From Hemerocallis citrina (taxonomy: Eukaryota > Streptophyta > Magnoliopsida > Asparagales > Asphodelaceae), in assembly GCA_017893485.1 (NCBI GenBank), contig CM030363.1:111719073-111783072 (forward strand): a DNA stretch of 64,000 bases, in the 5' to 3' direction. Position numbers and translations under genes: made by a program. Position 1 is the stretch's first letter. Every line of letters starts with the position of its first letter. Under the pieces are notes generated by a model. It was not told the DNA's origin. It saw only the letters and a program-made list of their open reading frames with translations, and did not search any database. This document shows positions 33,270 through 45,183 of this stretch, piece by piece.

Positions 33270-36200
33270 TGTAATACCCCAGAATGAGATAAATTATTTA
33301 TTATAATATATATTATTTATTTTGAAATAAGTTGATACTTGAATTGAATTGGTGCATGATTGTTTGGATTAAATAACCATTCATACTTTTGCATTAGGGT
33401 TAGGGTTAGGGTTTGTTGACCTAAAGTTTAATGGCTTAGGGTTAGGAACTAACCCTAATCTTGATAAACCCTTGGATCATCTTGATGAGATCCAATGGGT
33501 GGAAGTGTTCATAAAGGAAATCATCAAGAATTCTCTAGATTGTGCCTTGAACATTCTAGTACCTAGTGTGTTGGCACCCATCCATACCTTTCCCTTCCAC
33601 TCAATCACACCCCTCCCATCCTAGCCCTCCATCTTGGCCGGCCCAAAACCAAACCCTAGCACCTCCTCCATTTTCTAAAAATGTCCACCCCATTCACCTT
33701 CTCATTCATCTTCTCATCTAGTGTTCAAAAAAAAAAGGAGAAAAATGAGGGATTTTTAAGTAGTAGAAGAAGAAGAAGAGAGGAGTTAGGAAAAAAATCT
33801 ACACTTTGGATTATATGAAGATCAAGTGAGAAACTTGAAGAAGGAAGGAAGGGAAGCAAGCTAAGCTAATGATTTCTCTTGCAACTTAGGGTGGGTGAAC
33901 TCTATACTCTAACTTAGTATTTGTTTTGTGTGAAAATTAGTATTTATTATTAGCTAAAAAGACTTTTTTACCATGTATAAGTATTGGATATGTTAAGATA
34001 AAATACAATTGTATGGTAGTACAACTTATAGCATGATTTTTGTTGAAGAACATATAGGAAGCATGCTGAATTAAAAATTTCTACAGAGCAAACGACTTAG
34101 AATTTGGTCATAAAATTTTATTTTCATGTTCTAGGATGAGTTGGGAGTATCCTATAATTTTTCTCGATTTTTCTGTGTTTGTTTAGTAGCCCAACAAAAA
34201 TTGTTATTTTGGAACAGAATGCATGAAGAAAAACTGTGTTTGTACTGAAAATGAAGTCTCGTTTGGAATGTCATATTATGGAATTGGTAGGTTATTTTAA
34301 GCTAAAAAATTTACTGGATACTATTGTATATGCATATAACTATAGTTTTAAATTTCGCATTTTTCTGAGATCGTTTGATACCTCAAAAAAATTATGAGTT
34401 TGCAACTGGTCTAGAAATGAGAGATGAGTTTGCCCTGTTTTGAGGGTGAAGTTCACAAATTCATCACAACTTTTTGGTGCATATTGTTGTAATGAAATTT
34501 TTACTGTAGTTTTTAGTATGAGTCTACATCATGATTCTAAAATTTTACAATTGATAGATGACATTTGAGAAAGTTTCAACAAAAAATTGCATAAGGGAGT
34601 AGAAACCCTGTCTGAAAAACGAAATGATTTTTATGCTAAGTTTGAAGGAGCATATCTTTCTGTGTATTATGAATTTAGATACAATTTTTGGACAAGATTG
34701 AATGTTATATGTGTAGTTATAGAATCTCACATTTCTTAAGCCTTGGACTTATGGTTGATTTTTTAGTGAATTTTAACTAGACTGTGCCCAGTTTCTAGCT
34801 CAGGTTGCATGGTATGTGAATTTGTGATTTTCTGGAGTAATGTGTTTGGAATCTGCAAAAGTTATTAACTAGAGATTTGGAGTAGAGGACTCTTAGCTTT
34901 CCAAAAAACCTAGAATCAAGTAATTCCAAGTTATAGAGTAATAGATATGAATTTCGGAAGTACGGGACAGACCCAATCTTCTTGGAAGTTATCACTTTTG
35001 TATGCTTGTGATTTTTCTCAACTCCTAAGTTTTGGATTGAGAATTAGTGGTATCTTTGTTACCCTAAAAACTTGTCTTTTTCATGTCTTACGTTGTTAAG
35101 ACATGAATGGAGCTTGAACACTATTCGGGTCATTAGTTTTACCCACGGTAGATACCCTATAACTGTCAACCCATAGGCTAGGATTGGAACTTCCGCCTCA
35201 TTGTTTAAGTGGCCCATGAAGTCTTAAAGGATGATTGCGGGCCGAGGTTGTGAACGAAGATAGGGGAAGTGGCGAGGAAGGTGATCGCGTTGCTAGAGCC
35301 ACGGTTTGATAGACAGGAACTAGGGTTTTTCATTGGGGAAACGACATGAGACTAGGATAACCTAGATTATGGATCAAGCTTGTAACCATACCGTTATAAC
35401 ATATCCAGGTAGATTCAGTATTAATTAGGAATACCGAAACCAATAAATTGCATTAGTTTCCTAGCTAAATATTAGTCGGGTGTTGTACTCTCCTGTCATT
35501 AGGGATACGGCTGCGGTGCGTATCTCGCACTGTTAATTCCTGAAGAACCATGGTAAGAACGGGAGGGGATTCCTGCCAGAGTTAAGGAGGTAGACCCTAC
35601 ACTGCCGTCAAGTTCTATGTTGGTGGACACGAACGGATCATAGGGCTGCTATCCTGTGAATCTTCGATACCATAGATATGTTGTGGTGTATCTTTAGTTC
35701 GTCACGGCTATTGAGTGAGGTCCGGGCGTCAGGCACTAGTGGCAAATAGGAAACCACTAAGTGACTGCAGTAACGGATTGGACCGACTAATCTCTAACCT
35801 CATCATCCACGATCTATCTATCAGGAACATGACGAGTACAAGAGTAGGATGCATGGCGGGGATTCAAAACCCTAAACTTCGAGACAACCGCTTGATTTGA
35901 AACATATGTAGTATGGGATGCATACATTTTCAAAGTCTCTCTTGCATTAGAATAAGTACAATTTGACCTGTGCATTAGATTACTAGGGCATGTCATATAC
36001 AGACACCTTTAACCCAATTACACCTTTCTATCTTTTAGTCACTTTTTTCTCGTGCATTAAATCTTGATTTGTAAAGTTTGGAGATCGCTGATTTCATCAG
36101 CTTTGCATCAGTAAAATTACTGACATACCCACTCTTTTAGGTACCGAATGTCAATCCGTGAGAACAGGAGAGCTCAGCCAGATGGTGCGTCCGAGTGATA

Positions 36201-36414
36201 GTATCAAGTGTTCACTATTCACATCTTTTTGTTGTTTTTGTAAACTCTGATTTGTAATTTCTGGAACATTGTATATTGTAACACTTGAACTTGTAAATAT
36301 ATCATGAAATATAATTTGTTTAAATTTTTACTGTATTTTCCTAAATTGTGACTGTTTGAAGGAAAGATTCTGGTTTGTGTCAGAATCGCCAGTATAGGGA
36401 TTTGGGGTGCTACA
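33270..36414 (+). repeat. E1 3' LTR (3145 bp)
   Basis: This uninterrupted copy shows the empty site of X1 (CAAGTAATTCC near 34917-34927). The telomere-like run is at about 33393. Scattered substitutions and small indels against the 5' copy show that the insertion is old relative to its nested guests D and C. No genes lie inside. Confidence 0.93.
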
Positions 36415-37395
36415 CGGACCTCGGGTACTAACGTCCTCGCCGCTCGGCATGGACTTCGACCACCTACGAGGGATTCTTCAATCCTCTCGTCCTTGCCGCT
36501 CGGCTTGGAGCTCGACCACCTATGAAGGATTTCTCAATCCCTCAAGTCCTTGCCCCTCGGCTCGGACCTCGGGTACTAACGTCCTCGCCGCTCAGTATGG
36601 ACTTAGACCACCTATTAGGGATTTCTCAATCCCTCAAGTCCTTGCCCCTCAGCTCGGACCTCGGGTACTAACGACAGCGCCGCTCAGCATGGACTTCGAC
36701 CACCTACGAGGGATTTCTCAGTCCCTCACGTCCTCGCCTCTCGGCTTGGACTTTAACCACCTGCGAGGGATTCTTCATTCCTTCATGTCCTCGCCTCTCG
36801 GCTTGGACTTTGACCACCTATGAGGGATTTCTCAATCCCTAAGGTCCTTTTCACTCAGCTCGGAGCTCGGGTACTAACGTCCTCGCCGCTCGGTATGGAC
36901 TTCGACCACCTATGAGGAATTTCTCAATCCCTCAAGTCCTTGCCCCTCAGATCGGACCTTGGGTACTAACGTCCTTGCCGCTCGACATGGACTTCGACCA
37001 CCTACGAGGGATTTCTCAATCTCTCACGTCCTCGCCCCTCGGCTTGGACTTCGACCACCTACGGGGGATTCTTCAATTACTCACATCCTCACCACTCAGC
37101 TTGGACTTCGACCACCTATGAGAGATTTCTCAATCACTCAAGTCCTTACCCCTCGGCTTGGACCTTGGGTACTAACGTCCTTACCACACGGCATGGACTT
37201 TGACCACCTACGAGGATTTCTTCAATCCCTCAAGTCATAGCCCCTCGGCTCGGACTTCGGCTACTAACGTCCTCGTCCTTCGGCATGGACTTCGACCGCC
37301 TATGAAGGATTCTTTAATCCCTCAAGTCCTAGACACTCGGCTCAGACTTTGGCTACCAACATCCTTGCCCTCGACATGGACTTCAACTCACCGCT
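36415..37395. repeat. Element A first tandem array, right part
   Basis: The same units as 500-1012 continue directly after E1: GGTACTAACGTCCTCGCCG, CTCGGCATGGACTTCGACC, and GAGGGATTTCTCAATCCC in rotation, with a longer unit where the GGTACTAACG block occurs. Divergence rises toward 37395. The ORFs here are repeat artefacts. Confidence 0.9.
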
Positions 37396-37419
37396 TACCC
37401 AAAGTTTCAGTTTTGATTT

Positions 37420-37900
37420 GCGGCCCTTGCCTACAATCGAGGACCTCTGAGCCCCGCACACCGAGCTGACCCCCATTTGACCCGCTGATAGCCAGGGGTA
37501 GTACAGCTTTCATCTCTGCTACACCTAACTGTCAGCGGGTGGTAGGAGAGCCACCGATCACTGGAGCCCTCGGAAAAGATTTTAATTTTCTGGCACTCGC
37601 CTTCGGCAAGCGCCTCGATCCCCGTGTTCCGAGCTGACTCCCCTTTCACCCGCCGACAGCTAGGGGTATATCAGCCTTCATTGCCGCTACCACTAACTGT
37701 ATGAGGGTGTTAGGAGAGCCACCAGTCACAGGATCCCTCAAATGATTTTTATTTTTGACACTCGCCTTCGGCGACTACCTCGAGCCTTGCACTCTAAGCT
37801 GACCCCCCTTTCACCTGCTGGCAACTAGGGATAAAATAGCATTCATCGTCGTTACCCCTAATTGTCAGGGGGCAGTAGGAGAGCCACTGTGACGAGAGCT
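37420..37900. repeat. Element A: three-copy repeat of about 160-175 bp
   Basis: Three units share CCGAGCTGACCCCC, ACCCGCTGATAGC, AACTGTCAGCGGG and AGGAGAGCCACC (starting near 37440, 37610 and 37780). They differ by short indels. They lie between the 57-bp array and the 3' end of the antisense gene. Confidence 0.8.
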
Positions 37901-38249
37901 CACAGTGAAGTGAGGAATGAAATGAGGTGGGGTGAGGATTATATAGCCAAAATATGAGCATTAATGACATGGGGAGTTGAAACATCTATTGAAGGCATTT
38001 ATGGCCTTGGAAAACGAAACGTCCTTTGTTATCAGTCATTTGGGAACCCTCAATCCCCTTTATGTTTCACAAGTCTGCACCCTTTGACTCGCACTCCCTC
38101 CTCGGCCCGGACGAGGAAGAATCATCCTCGGAGCTCGGATGTGTGCACGCACCAAAAGAACCCACGAAGAATCGATACAATCATGCTCTCTTATTATTAT
38201 TTCAACCAAAGAAAGTAGATCATAACAAGAAGAAACTTTATTACATCGT
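37901..38249. other. Element A: probable 3' flank of antisense gene
   Basis: No coding similarity was found. On the minus strand this is downstream of the antisense-gene remnants and AT-rich near 38190-38240, compatible with a 3' UTR. Confidence 0.4.
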
Positions 38250-38990
38250 TCACGGAGCCGCAGGGTTGATACAGACAAGTTCAAGGCCAGTCAAGCAAGT
38301 GGGGTCCTCCGACGGTTCGCCCGATACCACTAAGGTAGATACACCTACGACCGGGCTCTGTGCGTCACAAGGCCTCGCCGGCCCAATTCTCGGGGTCGGC
38401 AACGAAGCTCCGGTGGAAGGGCAAGCACTTCCAAACAAGACAGATTGGGATCCGGACATCCTGAGCATTATCTTATACCGATGTACCTCCAACTCCTTCT
38501 CCACAATAACCTCACGAAAAAAAGACTGAGATGACGGCCACCGAGCGGAAGTGCTAGCCATCAAAAACACAACTTCCGCACTTCCCAAGTCACGATTGGC
38601 TATCAGTTTCTTGAAACGCGTCAGCTCCAAGCTAACTCCCTTTGACTTATCTATGAATTATTGGACAGCCACCTCTCGGTCGCGAGCCTCTTTACGGCAC
38701 CAGACCATAGCGGACTCTAGGGCCAAGACCTTACCCCTTAGCCGGCTCATCTCAGCATGACCGGGGTCAACTCCCAAGGTCGCAAGTATCTGACAGGCAA
38801 ACAGAGGAACATCATTCCGAGCCGTATATACTTGGCTAAAAATCACGCCCAAAATTCAAGCCAAAAAGTTCGGCCAAAAACAATTTTCATTACTCAAAAA
38901 ATGTGTTTACAAAAATGCGGTGGCCAATCCGCATTCGGCAACCACAAAATACGAACAGAAAAAGGAGGAAAAGAAAATAACAAATACTAA
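38250..38990 (-). pseudogene. Element A antisense gene, 3' part
   Basis: Minus-strand frames (38658-38852 and 38250-38630) encode a helical segment (MSRLRGKVLALESAMVWCRK, then ANRDLGSAEV and FREVIVEKELEVHRYK) and a Pro/Ser-rich tail. The region corresponds in place to the second part of the B antisense gene (14947-15862). Frames are broken. Function is unknown. Confidence 0.5.
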
Positions 38991-41165
38991 TGTTGGCCAA
39001 CGTCTTCCTTAGTAGGTGGCTCAGTGTCGGGGTCGGCCGCCGCAGTGTCGTCGTCACCACCACCCCCGGGAGTCAGCGGGTGTTCGAGCAGATCCATATC
39101 ATAATGGAACGGTCTTAGATCCAACCCCGGGTGGTAGTTCTTAACATGCCGGATCGCCAGGGCATAGACTATGTCCTGGGCCTCGATGACTTTATCCATT
39201 CTGGCCTGCTTAACCTTCCTCACTTGCTTATCGGCCTCTTTCCTCAACTCGGCCATCTGCTTCATATTGACTTCAGCCTACTTAGCTAGCTCGGCCTGAA
39301 GGGACTGGTTGCGGGCCTCGAGCACCATCTTCGTTAGCTTGAGGTTCTTCATCTCCCACTCATAGCACTGAGTGTTCCTCACCTCCTTCCTTGGCTCCTA
39401 ATCGTGTAGCTTCATCATTTGAGCGCCCTCCAGGCAAGCCTATAACCGAGGAAATCAGACTTGAAAAACTATATAAAGAAAACAAACTACGAAAGGGACA
39501 GAACGAAGGTTACTTGCATGCTTGCTAGATCCCACTTTATGTAGCTGGACTCGATGGTGTCGCACTCTCGAGCCTTCCATTCCCGAGGTGGGGTGAGCCT
39601 CTGGACCACCTTGATGGCCACAGAACCCTTCGACAAGGTGTACTCAACCCAAACAACCCAGATCGGGGCCCATGGTTGAAGCCCCGCATCACCTACGATC
39701 TCCTCAGCCGATGGAGCGATGGGGGGAGGCCACTCTTCACCACTTCTGTAACCCTCTCGCTACTGGAGCTTGGGCCCGACTAGGAGGCCTTCGGCTTTTT
39801 TGGCGTCGGGTGGGAAGGTTCCTCCGAGGGGATTCGGAGGGGACCTTTCCCTGCTTCATTTGCTCGGCTTGTTCGGCCTTCCTCTTCTTCAACAATGCTC
39901 TCCTCTAAGTAATCTCCGAGTTGTCCATATCTGGAAAAAAAAGCTCATAAGACCGGGGAAAACACTTGATGAAAAATTAGACAAAAGACATACTGGAAGG
40001 AGTGGGACTCAGTCCGATTCGAGCCAGATGCCTCTGTCACATTCAGGCCAACCAATGTTGTTGCCCGACCATATCTGCTCAACATCTGCCCAGTCATCGG
40101 CCGTCAAATCAGACTTGCGGGGGCCCTTAAGGTTGGGCTTATAAAAACTGCACATCGTGGGTATCACTTAGGGAGTATATGAACGATAAAATATTTCCCC
40201 TTCCACCCTTTAATGGAGTCTGTTTGCCCGTGTACAACCCTCCTCCCTCGGTGAGGCAATATCTAGTAGATCCCTTCGTACTCGCCAGATGAGCTAATGC
40301 CCAAGATTGCTTGAAAGTATTTCAACCTCAGGGGAACGCTCCTCTCCTTGCAAAGAAGCATGAAGCACACGAGCTGCTTCCAAGAGTTGGGCCCGTATTG
40401 CATCAGACTCAATGACACCCAGTTCAAAACCTTCCGAATAAATGGGTGGAGTGGCAATCGCAAGCCCGAGGCAAAAGCGTCCACCAAAAACATACAGAAG
40501 CAGGGAGCCAAGTTATCCGTTGGGCGGAGCCCGGGCCTAGGGATCAGCATCTCGTATTCCTGACCAATGAAGTAGCTAGCTCGGATAACCGAAAGGTCAT
40601 CCGCGGTCAACACATTTGGCATTTTGTTCATAGAGATTTTCTATCGACTAGGCGTGGACGGCTGCACACCATATCGGACCAACTCCTCAACATCGTCCGG
40701 GTACATTCTGATGGAGCGTGGCTGAAGGGTTAATGGGACATCGAGTATGACTTCACGAGCCGTCTCGTCCGGGCTGTCCGGTAGGATCCACTTCATTTTC
40801 CTCTGTCAGACACGACAACACCTTGGTGGAGAGGGCGACACCAAAGGCGCCAGATTGTCACCCTTTGCATATCCGTCGTCCCATCCTTACTTGTCCCCCT
40901 CGACGGCAATGACCACCTCCTCATCCCCTGCTCCCTCAATTAGCTCATCCTCCTCCACACTACCAACAACCTCCTCCTCGTCACCCTTCGCTGTGTGCAC
41001 ATTCCCTTCTGAGTCACTCGACTCCACTACGAAGGGCTTCCAGCTACGGAGCGGCATGACTTCATAAACCCTCTCCACTGATTCCCAATACATTGAATCG
41101 GAGAGACGCGGGCCATCATCCTGACCAGAGGTAGTGGCGAACGAACTAGACTGAGCCATCGACAT
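38987..41165 (-). pseudogene. Element A antisense gene: Transposase_28-like protein
   Basis: The start is at ATG 41165 or, three codons on, 41159 (SMAQSSSFATTSGQDDGP). The acidic N-terminus ends at a stop at 40887. Next are VPLTLQPRSIRMYPDDVEEL and the family domain at 40631-40263 (LTADDLSVIRASYFIGQEYE, RLPLHPFIRKVLN, YGPNSWKQL), matching the B gene at 12800-13270. Later exons include the Lys/Arg coiled coil KEADKQVRKVKQARMDKVIE and the acidic C-terminus near 38990. T-rich gaps between blocks look like introns. Stops and shifts make it a pseudogene. Its role in the element is unknown; the conserved place in two diverged elements argues that it was once functional. Confidence 0.7.
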
Positions 41166-41309
41166 AATGAAAAGTAACTAACATGTTCGAAATACCGAGA
41201 AGTTGTCGAAAAAACTCGCCGCCGGTGACTGAACTACGCTAGGAGAGAAAACTTGGGAACTTGGAGAAAGAAAGAAAAGGAGAAAATTAGGAGAGGGGTG
41301 GGGGATATA

Positions 41310-41319
41310 TAGTGAAACT
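41310..41319 (-). promoter_or_regulatory. Candidate antisense promoter in element A
   Basis: The minus strand reads ACTATATATCC about 145 bp upstream of the ATG at 41165, followed by a pyrimidine-rich leader with CTTTCTTTCTCC. It matches the arrangement in element B. Confidence 0.6.
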
Positions 41320-41459
41320 AGCGACTCCTCGAAATGCTAAAAAAACATGATGTCATCAATACACATGTCACCGCATTAGTGGCCTACATGCGGCCCAATT
41401 TATCCATAAGGCCAACTTCTCCCCAAGTCCCAAACACTCGAGCCTCGGCGTGTACCTCG

Positions 41460-42944
41460 TGTTGATTCTTGATTTTGATGATTACAACACAATGCAAAAT
41501 TGTTGTGCTACTTCTTAAATACTACAGGATATACATTCTAACAAGCTTTACAAGGTTCTCAAAGCAAGTTGATCAAGCAAAGCTACAAACAAAGCTCTTA
41601 TAGCTAATTGATCAAGAAAGCTACAAGGTTGCCAACTTCAAAGAAAAAGACGAAGGATAAAAACTCTATCTCAAGACTCAAGACTCAAGACAATACCTAT
41701 GCTTCAAATGTTGTATTAAGTGTCTTATAAACAATTGTAACTTTTTATTTCTTTGAGTCTTAGAAATTCTGTAATAGCCTTGTCACACACACTCATACAT
41801 GTCTTTAAAATAATTGAGTGTTTTTCAAACTTAAAAAGATCGAAACAAGATTGAAAAAGCTCAGCTGTTAAGTACCAGTCGACCGCCATAAGGCACCAGT
41901 CGACTGTCCTAGTACGAAACTGTCTGAACTTATTCAAACTCTGATCAGTCGACTCATAACGGCAACCCAGTTGACTGTTCAACTCGTTTAGACAGTTTAC
42001 TGATTTCAAAAACTAATTTTTTCAAATTCAAAAGTTTTAATTCTGTTGGTTGACAGTTGGTACAACTGCTTCTCAATGTCCAGTGATTCTAACTCTATAA
42101 ATAGAGTATAGAATTCACTTGGAAAAGGTTAACAACTTATTTCCAAGCTTTCTGTTTCTCAAGTTCTCAAGCTTTTGGTTTTAACAAGAAAAAGCATTCA
42201 AAAGCATTCACTTTCTAAGTCTTGGTTCTCTGAAATCAGTCTAGCATAACAGTGATTTCATTTTAGACTGATTTTGGAAGTTGACCTAATAGCCACGCAC
42301 AAAATCACATTCACAACAAGGCTATAGGTTCATTGTAACATTTTGTTGTTGTTCTTCACTCTCGGGTTGTGAGAGTGGTTCCTCTCGGTTGGAGAGTAGG
42401 GCTCTAGGGTGTAGAGTCAGGTTTTCATTCTTGGTGGAAGAGTGGGTTGCTTTCTCTAGTTGTGAGAAAGGACTACGGGTTGGACAAGGTTGTTGTCTAG
42501 CGCCGTAGGGTATTCTTGTAATTTTTTCAAGAATAGTGAAAAATCTCAAGTGGGTTGCTTGGGGACGGGATGTAGGTCGGGAGGACCGAACCAAGATACA
42601 TCGTGTATATTCTGTGGTTGTATCTCTTTGAACTTGCATTTCATTTTCGCGCCTTTTAAATTCTCTGTGAAACTTGTCTGGGAAGTCGACTGTGTCAATT
42701 TGTAAGTTGACTGGTCAGACTTATACTACTTTCTTTCTGAAAACTTGTCCGGTAAGTCGACTGTCTTTTCTATAAGTTGACTGATCAGACTCGTCTTAAA
42801 ATACTCTTCTTAACTGTCACCCCAGTTGACTGGTTTCTCTTTTTAAGTCAACTGGTCAGAAGAAAAGTTCAATTCCGCAATTATTTTTTATAAACACTAT
42901 TCACCCCCCCCTAGTGTTTCTTTCCTTGCCTACAGGATCCAACA
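41460..42944 (+). repeat. G 5' LTR
   Basis: A TATAAATAG box lies at 42096-42104, a leader with GAGAGTGG hairpin-like repeats at 42350-42480, and the end is CTACAGGATCCAACA. Five pairs of CAGT(C/T)GACTG-type motifs occur (41877/41898, 41947/41969, 42684/42705, 42755/42775, 42824/42846), two upstream of the TATA box and three near the end. Confidence 0.93.
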
Positions 42945-42946
42945 CT

Positions 42947-42959
42947 TGGTATCAGAGCC
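42947..42959 (+). other. G primer binding site
   Basis: TGGTATCAGAGCC lies two bases after the LTR, complementary to the initiator tRNA-Met 3' end. Confidence 0.92.
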
Positions 42960-42971
42960 TGGTTGAGTGCA

Positions 42972-44431
42972 ATGGCAACTACTTCTAATTCAAATCAATA
43001 CCATGAAGCCCAATCTACACAAAGGCCACCCATCTTCGATGGAACCAATTACAACTATTGGAAGTGTAGAATGAAGAACTACTTTCAGTCCATTAACTAT
43101 GAAATATGAAACATGACGGAGACCGAGTACACCGCTGCTACCATTCCATATGCACAATGGAATGACAACATTAAGAACCAAACAATGAACAATGCAAAGG
43201 CGATGAACGCGCTATTTTGTGCCCTCACAAAGGAGGAGTTTAATCGTGTGTCCAATGCAACAACCGCATATCAAATTTGGCACACACTCGAGGTAACTCA
43301 TGAATAAACAAATAAAGTAAAAGAATCTAAAATAACTGTTCTTGTTCACAGGTTTGAAATGTTCCGCATAAAGGAGAATGAGAATATGTCCGAGATGATT
43401 ACAAGGTTCACAGACATTACAAATTCACTTGTGGCACTTGGAAAGACATACACTCAAGCCGAGATGGTGAGAAAGGTACTTCGTGCACTAACCCCCGAAT
43501 GGGAGAAGAAGACCACCGCCATAGAAGAAGCCAATGATTTAACACAGCTTTTCTTGAGAATCTTGTGGAAAATCTTATGGCTTATGAGGTACAACTTGAA
43601 AAGCGCAAGAAGGATGCCGAACCACAACAATCAAAGAAGAAGACATTAGCATTCAAAGCCATGTCGGACTCCGAGGATGAAGAAGAAGATGAGGAAGATA
43701 TTGCCATGTTCACGAGAAAGTTCAAAAAATTCCTAAGAAAATGTAAGTTAAATTCAAAATCTAAGGAATCTAATGAACCTCCAACTTGTTTCAGGTGTAA
43801 CAAAACAGGTCATATGAAGAAGGATTGCCCACTGGAGAACGGAAAATCTAAAGGAAAGGCGTCCAACTTCAAAAAGGACAAGTACACAAAGAACAAGTTC
43901 GTGAAGAACAAAAAGGCATACCAAGCAACTTGGGATGACAGTGATTCTTCGTCAGAAGAAGAAATTGATGAGACAAATGAGGTTGCAAATATGTGTTTTA
44001 TGGCATCTCAAAATCAAGTAAGTAATGAGTATGATTCTAATGATTTACTTGATACTTTTAATGAAATTTTTCAAGAACTTAAAAAAGAAAAGACTAGAGT
44101 TAAGAACTTAGAGAAAGTTAATCAAACACTTTCTCAAGAGAATCTTAACCTTGATAAAGAAGTAAAATCTTTAAATTCTCGTCTTTCTAGTTTAGATATG
44201 GATCTTGAGTCTCTAAAGAAAAATTATGAAGAGATATCCAAGAACGTAATTAAATTTAATAAAGGAAAAGAGAATTTAAATGATGTTCTTCAAAATCAAG
44301 TACAATCTAGTCAAAAGTTTGGACTTGGTTTTAAAAAGTCCCTTGAAAAATCTCATTCTTCTAAGAACACTAGTGTAAATAAACGTATATCTATTTCCAG
44401 TGTTAAGCATAAATTTTATGAGTTTTTTTAA
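42972..44431 (+). pseudogene. G gag
   Basis: ATG 42972 begins MATTSNSNQYHEAQ, then PPIFDGTNYNYWKCRMKNYF, the SIRE/Tork Gag start. An in-frame TGA lies at 43107 and a TAA at 43305. The same frame then continues through MFRIKENENMSEMITRFTDI and RALTPEWEKKTTAIEEA. A frameshift near 43540-43570 leads to the second frame with a CCHC knuckle (CFRCNKTGHMKKDC), acidic and Lys-rich linkers, and a long coiled coil (KEKTRVKNLEKVNQTLSQEN) ending at TAA 44431. Confidence 0.9.
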
Positions 44432-45183
44432 AAGCCTAAAACTATAAGTTTTCATGATAAAGGCAAATCTAAAGTTCAGACAAGTCGACTGCACCCATCC
44501 ACCAGTCGCCTATCCAGAGGTACTGAGTCTCATTCAACGAGACAAATACCTCAGATAAGTCGACCTATAATACCTCCCAGTTGACTGAATAATAGTAAAA
44601 GTCGACTGAAAGGTGCTGTAAAGTCGACTGGACAGAGCAAATATGTATGGGTTCCAGTCAACCTGAGTTCGAAAGATAGAATTGCTTATATTAATTCATA
44701 TATGCTTACTATATGTAATTCTGCTAATTTTATTTCTGCTTATGGTGGAAAATCAAATTCATCATGGGTTTGGTTTTCCACAAACTAATCTTTTTTGGAC
44801 CCAATGAAAAGGGTACCATATTCACATTGAATATTTTATAGGTACCTACGAGAGATCGTTGGATACTTGACAGCGGATACTCAAAGCACATGACTGGTCA
44901 TGCCAACCTCCTATCTTCCATACAAGCCATTGATGGAGGTACAGTTACATTTGGTGACAACAATAAAGGAAATGCCATAGGAATTGGTATGGTCGGTAAG
45001 CACACTATCCCCTCTATAGAAGATATCTTATTAGTTAGTGGACTTAAGCAAACCTGTTAAGTATTAGCCAGCTTTGTGATAAGGGTTATAAAATCATGTT
45101 TGAAAAAGATGCATGTTTAATTTATGATTCTACCATGCAAAATATAATTTTTTAAGATTTTAGGAAAAAATAACATTTATAAA
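44432..45183 (+). pseudogene. G Gag-Pol linker and protease
   Basis: The linker contains three motif pairs (44483/44504, 44558/44579, 44600/44622), then KYVWVPV and, from about 44842, the protease RWILDSGYSKHMTG with the catalytic Asp in the D-S-G motif, and GGTVTFGDNNKGNAIGIG. Stops and a shift follow from about 45057. A Tyr stands after D-S-G where family members usually have Cys. Confidence 0.85.

Larger units (their letters stand above)
1013..36414 (+). mobile_element. Element E1: Tekay/Del-like chromovirus (Ty3/gypsy), full length but broken
   Basis: LTRs of about 3.14 kb bound this element: 1013-8355 (containing insert X1) and 33270-36414. The LTR begins TGTAATACCCCAGAAT (TATAATACC in the 5' copy) and ends GCTACA. 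It interrupts the tandem array of element A. The flanking 5-mers CAGAG (1008-1012) and CGGAC (36415-36419) look like a decayed target duplication of a CTCGGCTCGGA-type unit. Inside are a Met-tRNA primer site, gag, protease, RT, RNase H, integrase and a C-terminal chromodomain-like tail. Element B sits in gag. The domain order PR-RT-RH-INT and the tail sequence indicate the Tekay/Del clade. Stops and frameshifts in every domain make it non-autonomous today. Confidence 0.9.

Noticed and set aside
36407..37469. ORFs of 69-138 codons across the CTCGGCATGGACTTCGACC repeats
   Set aside because: Repeat artefacts in the first array of element A.
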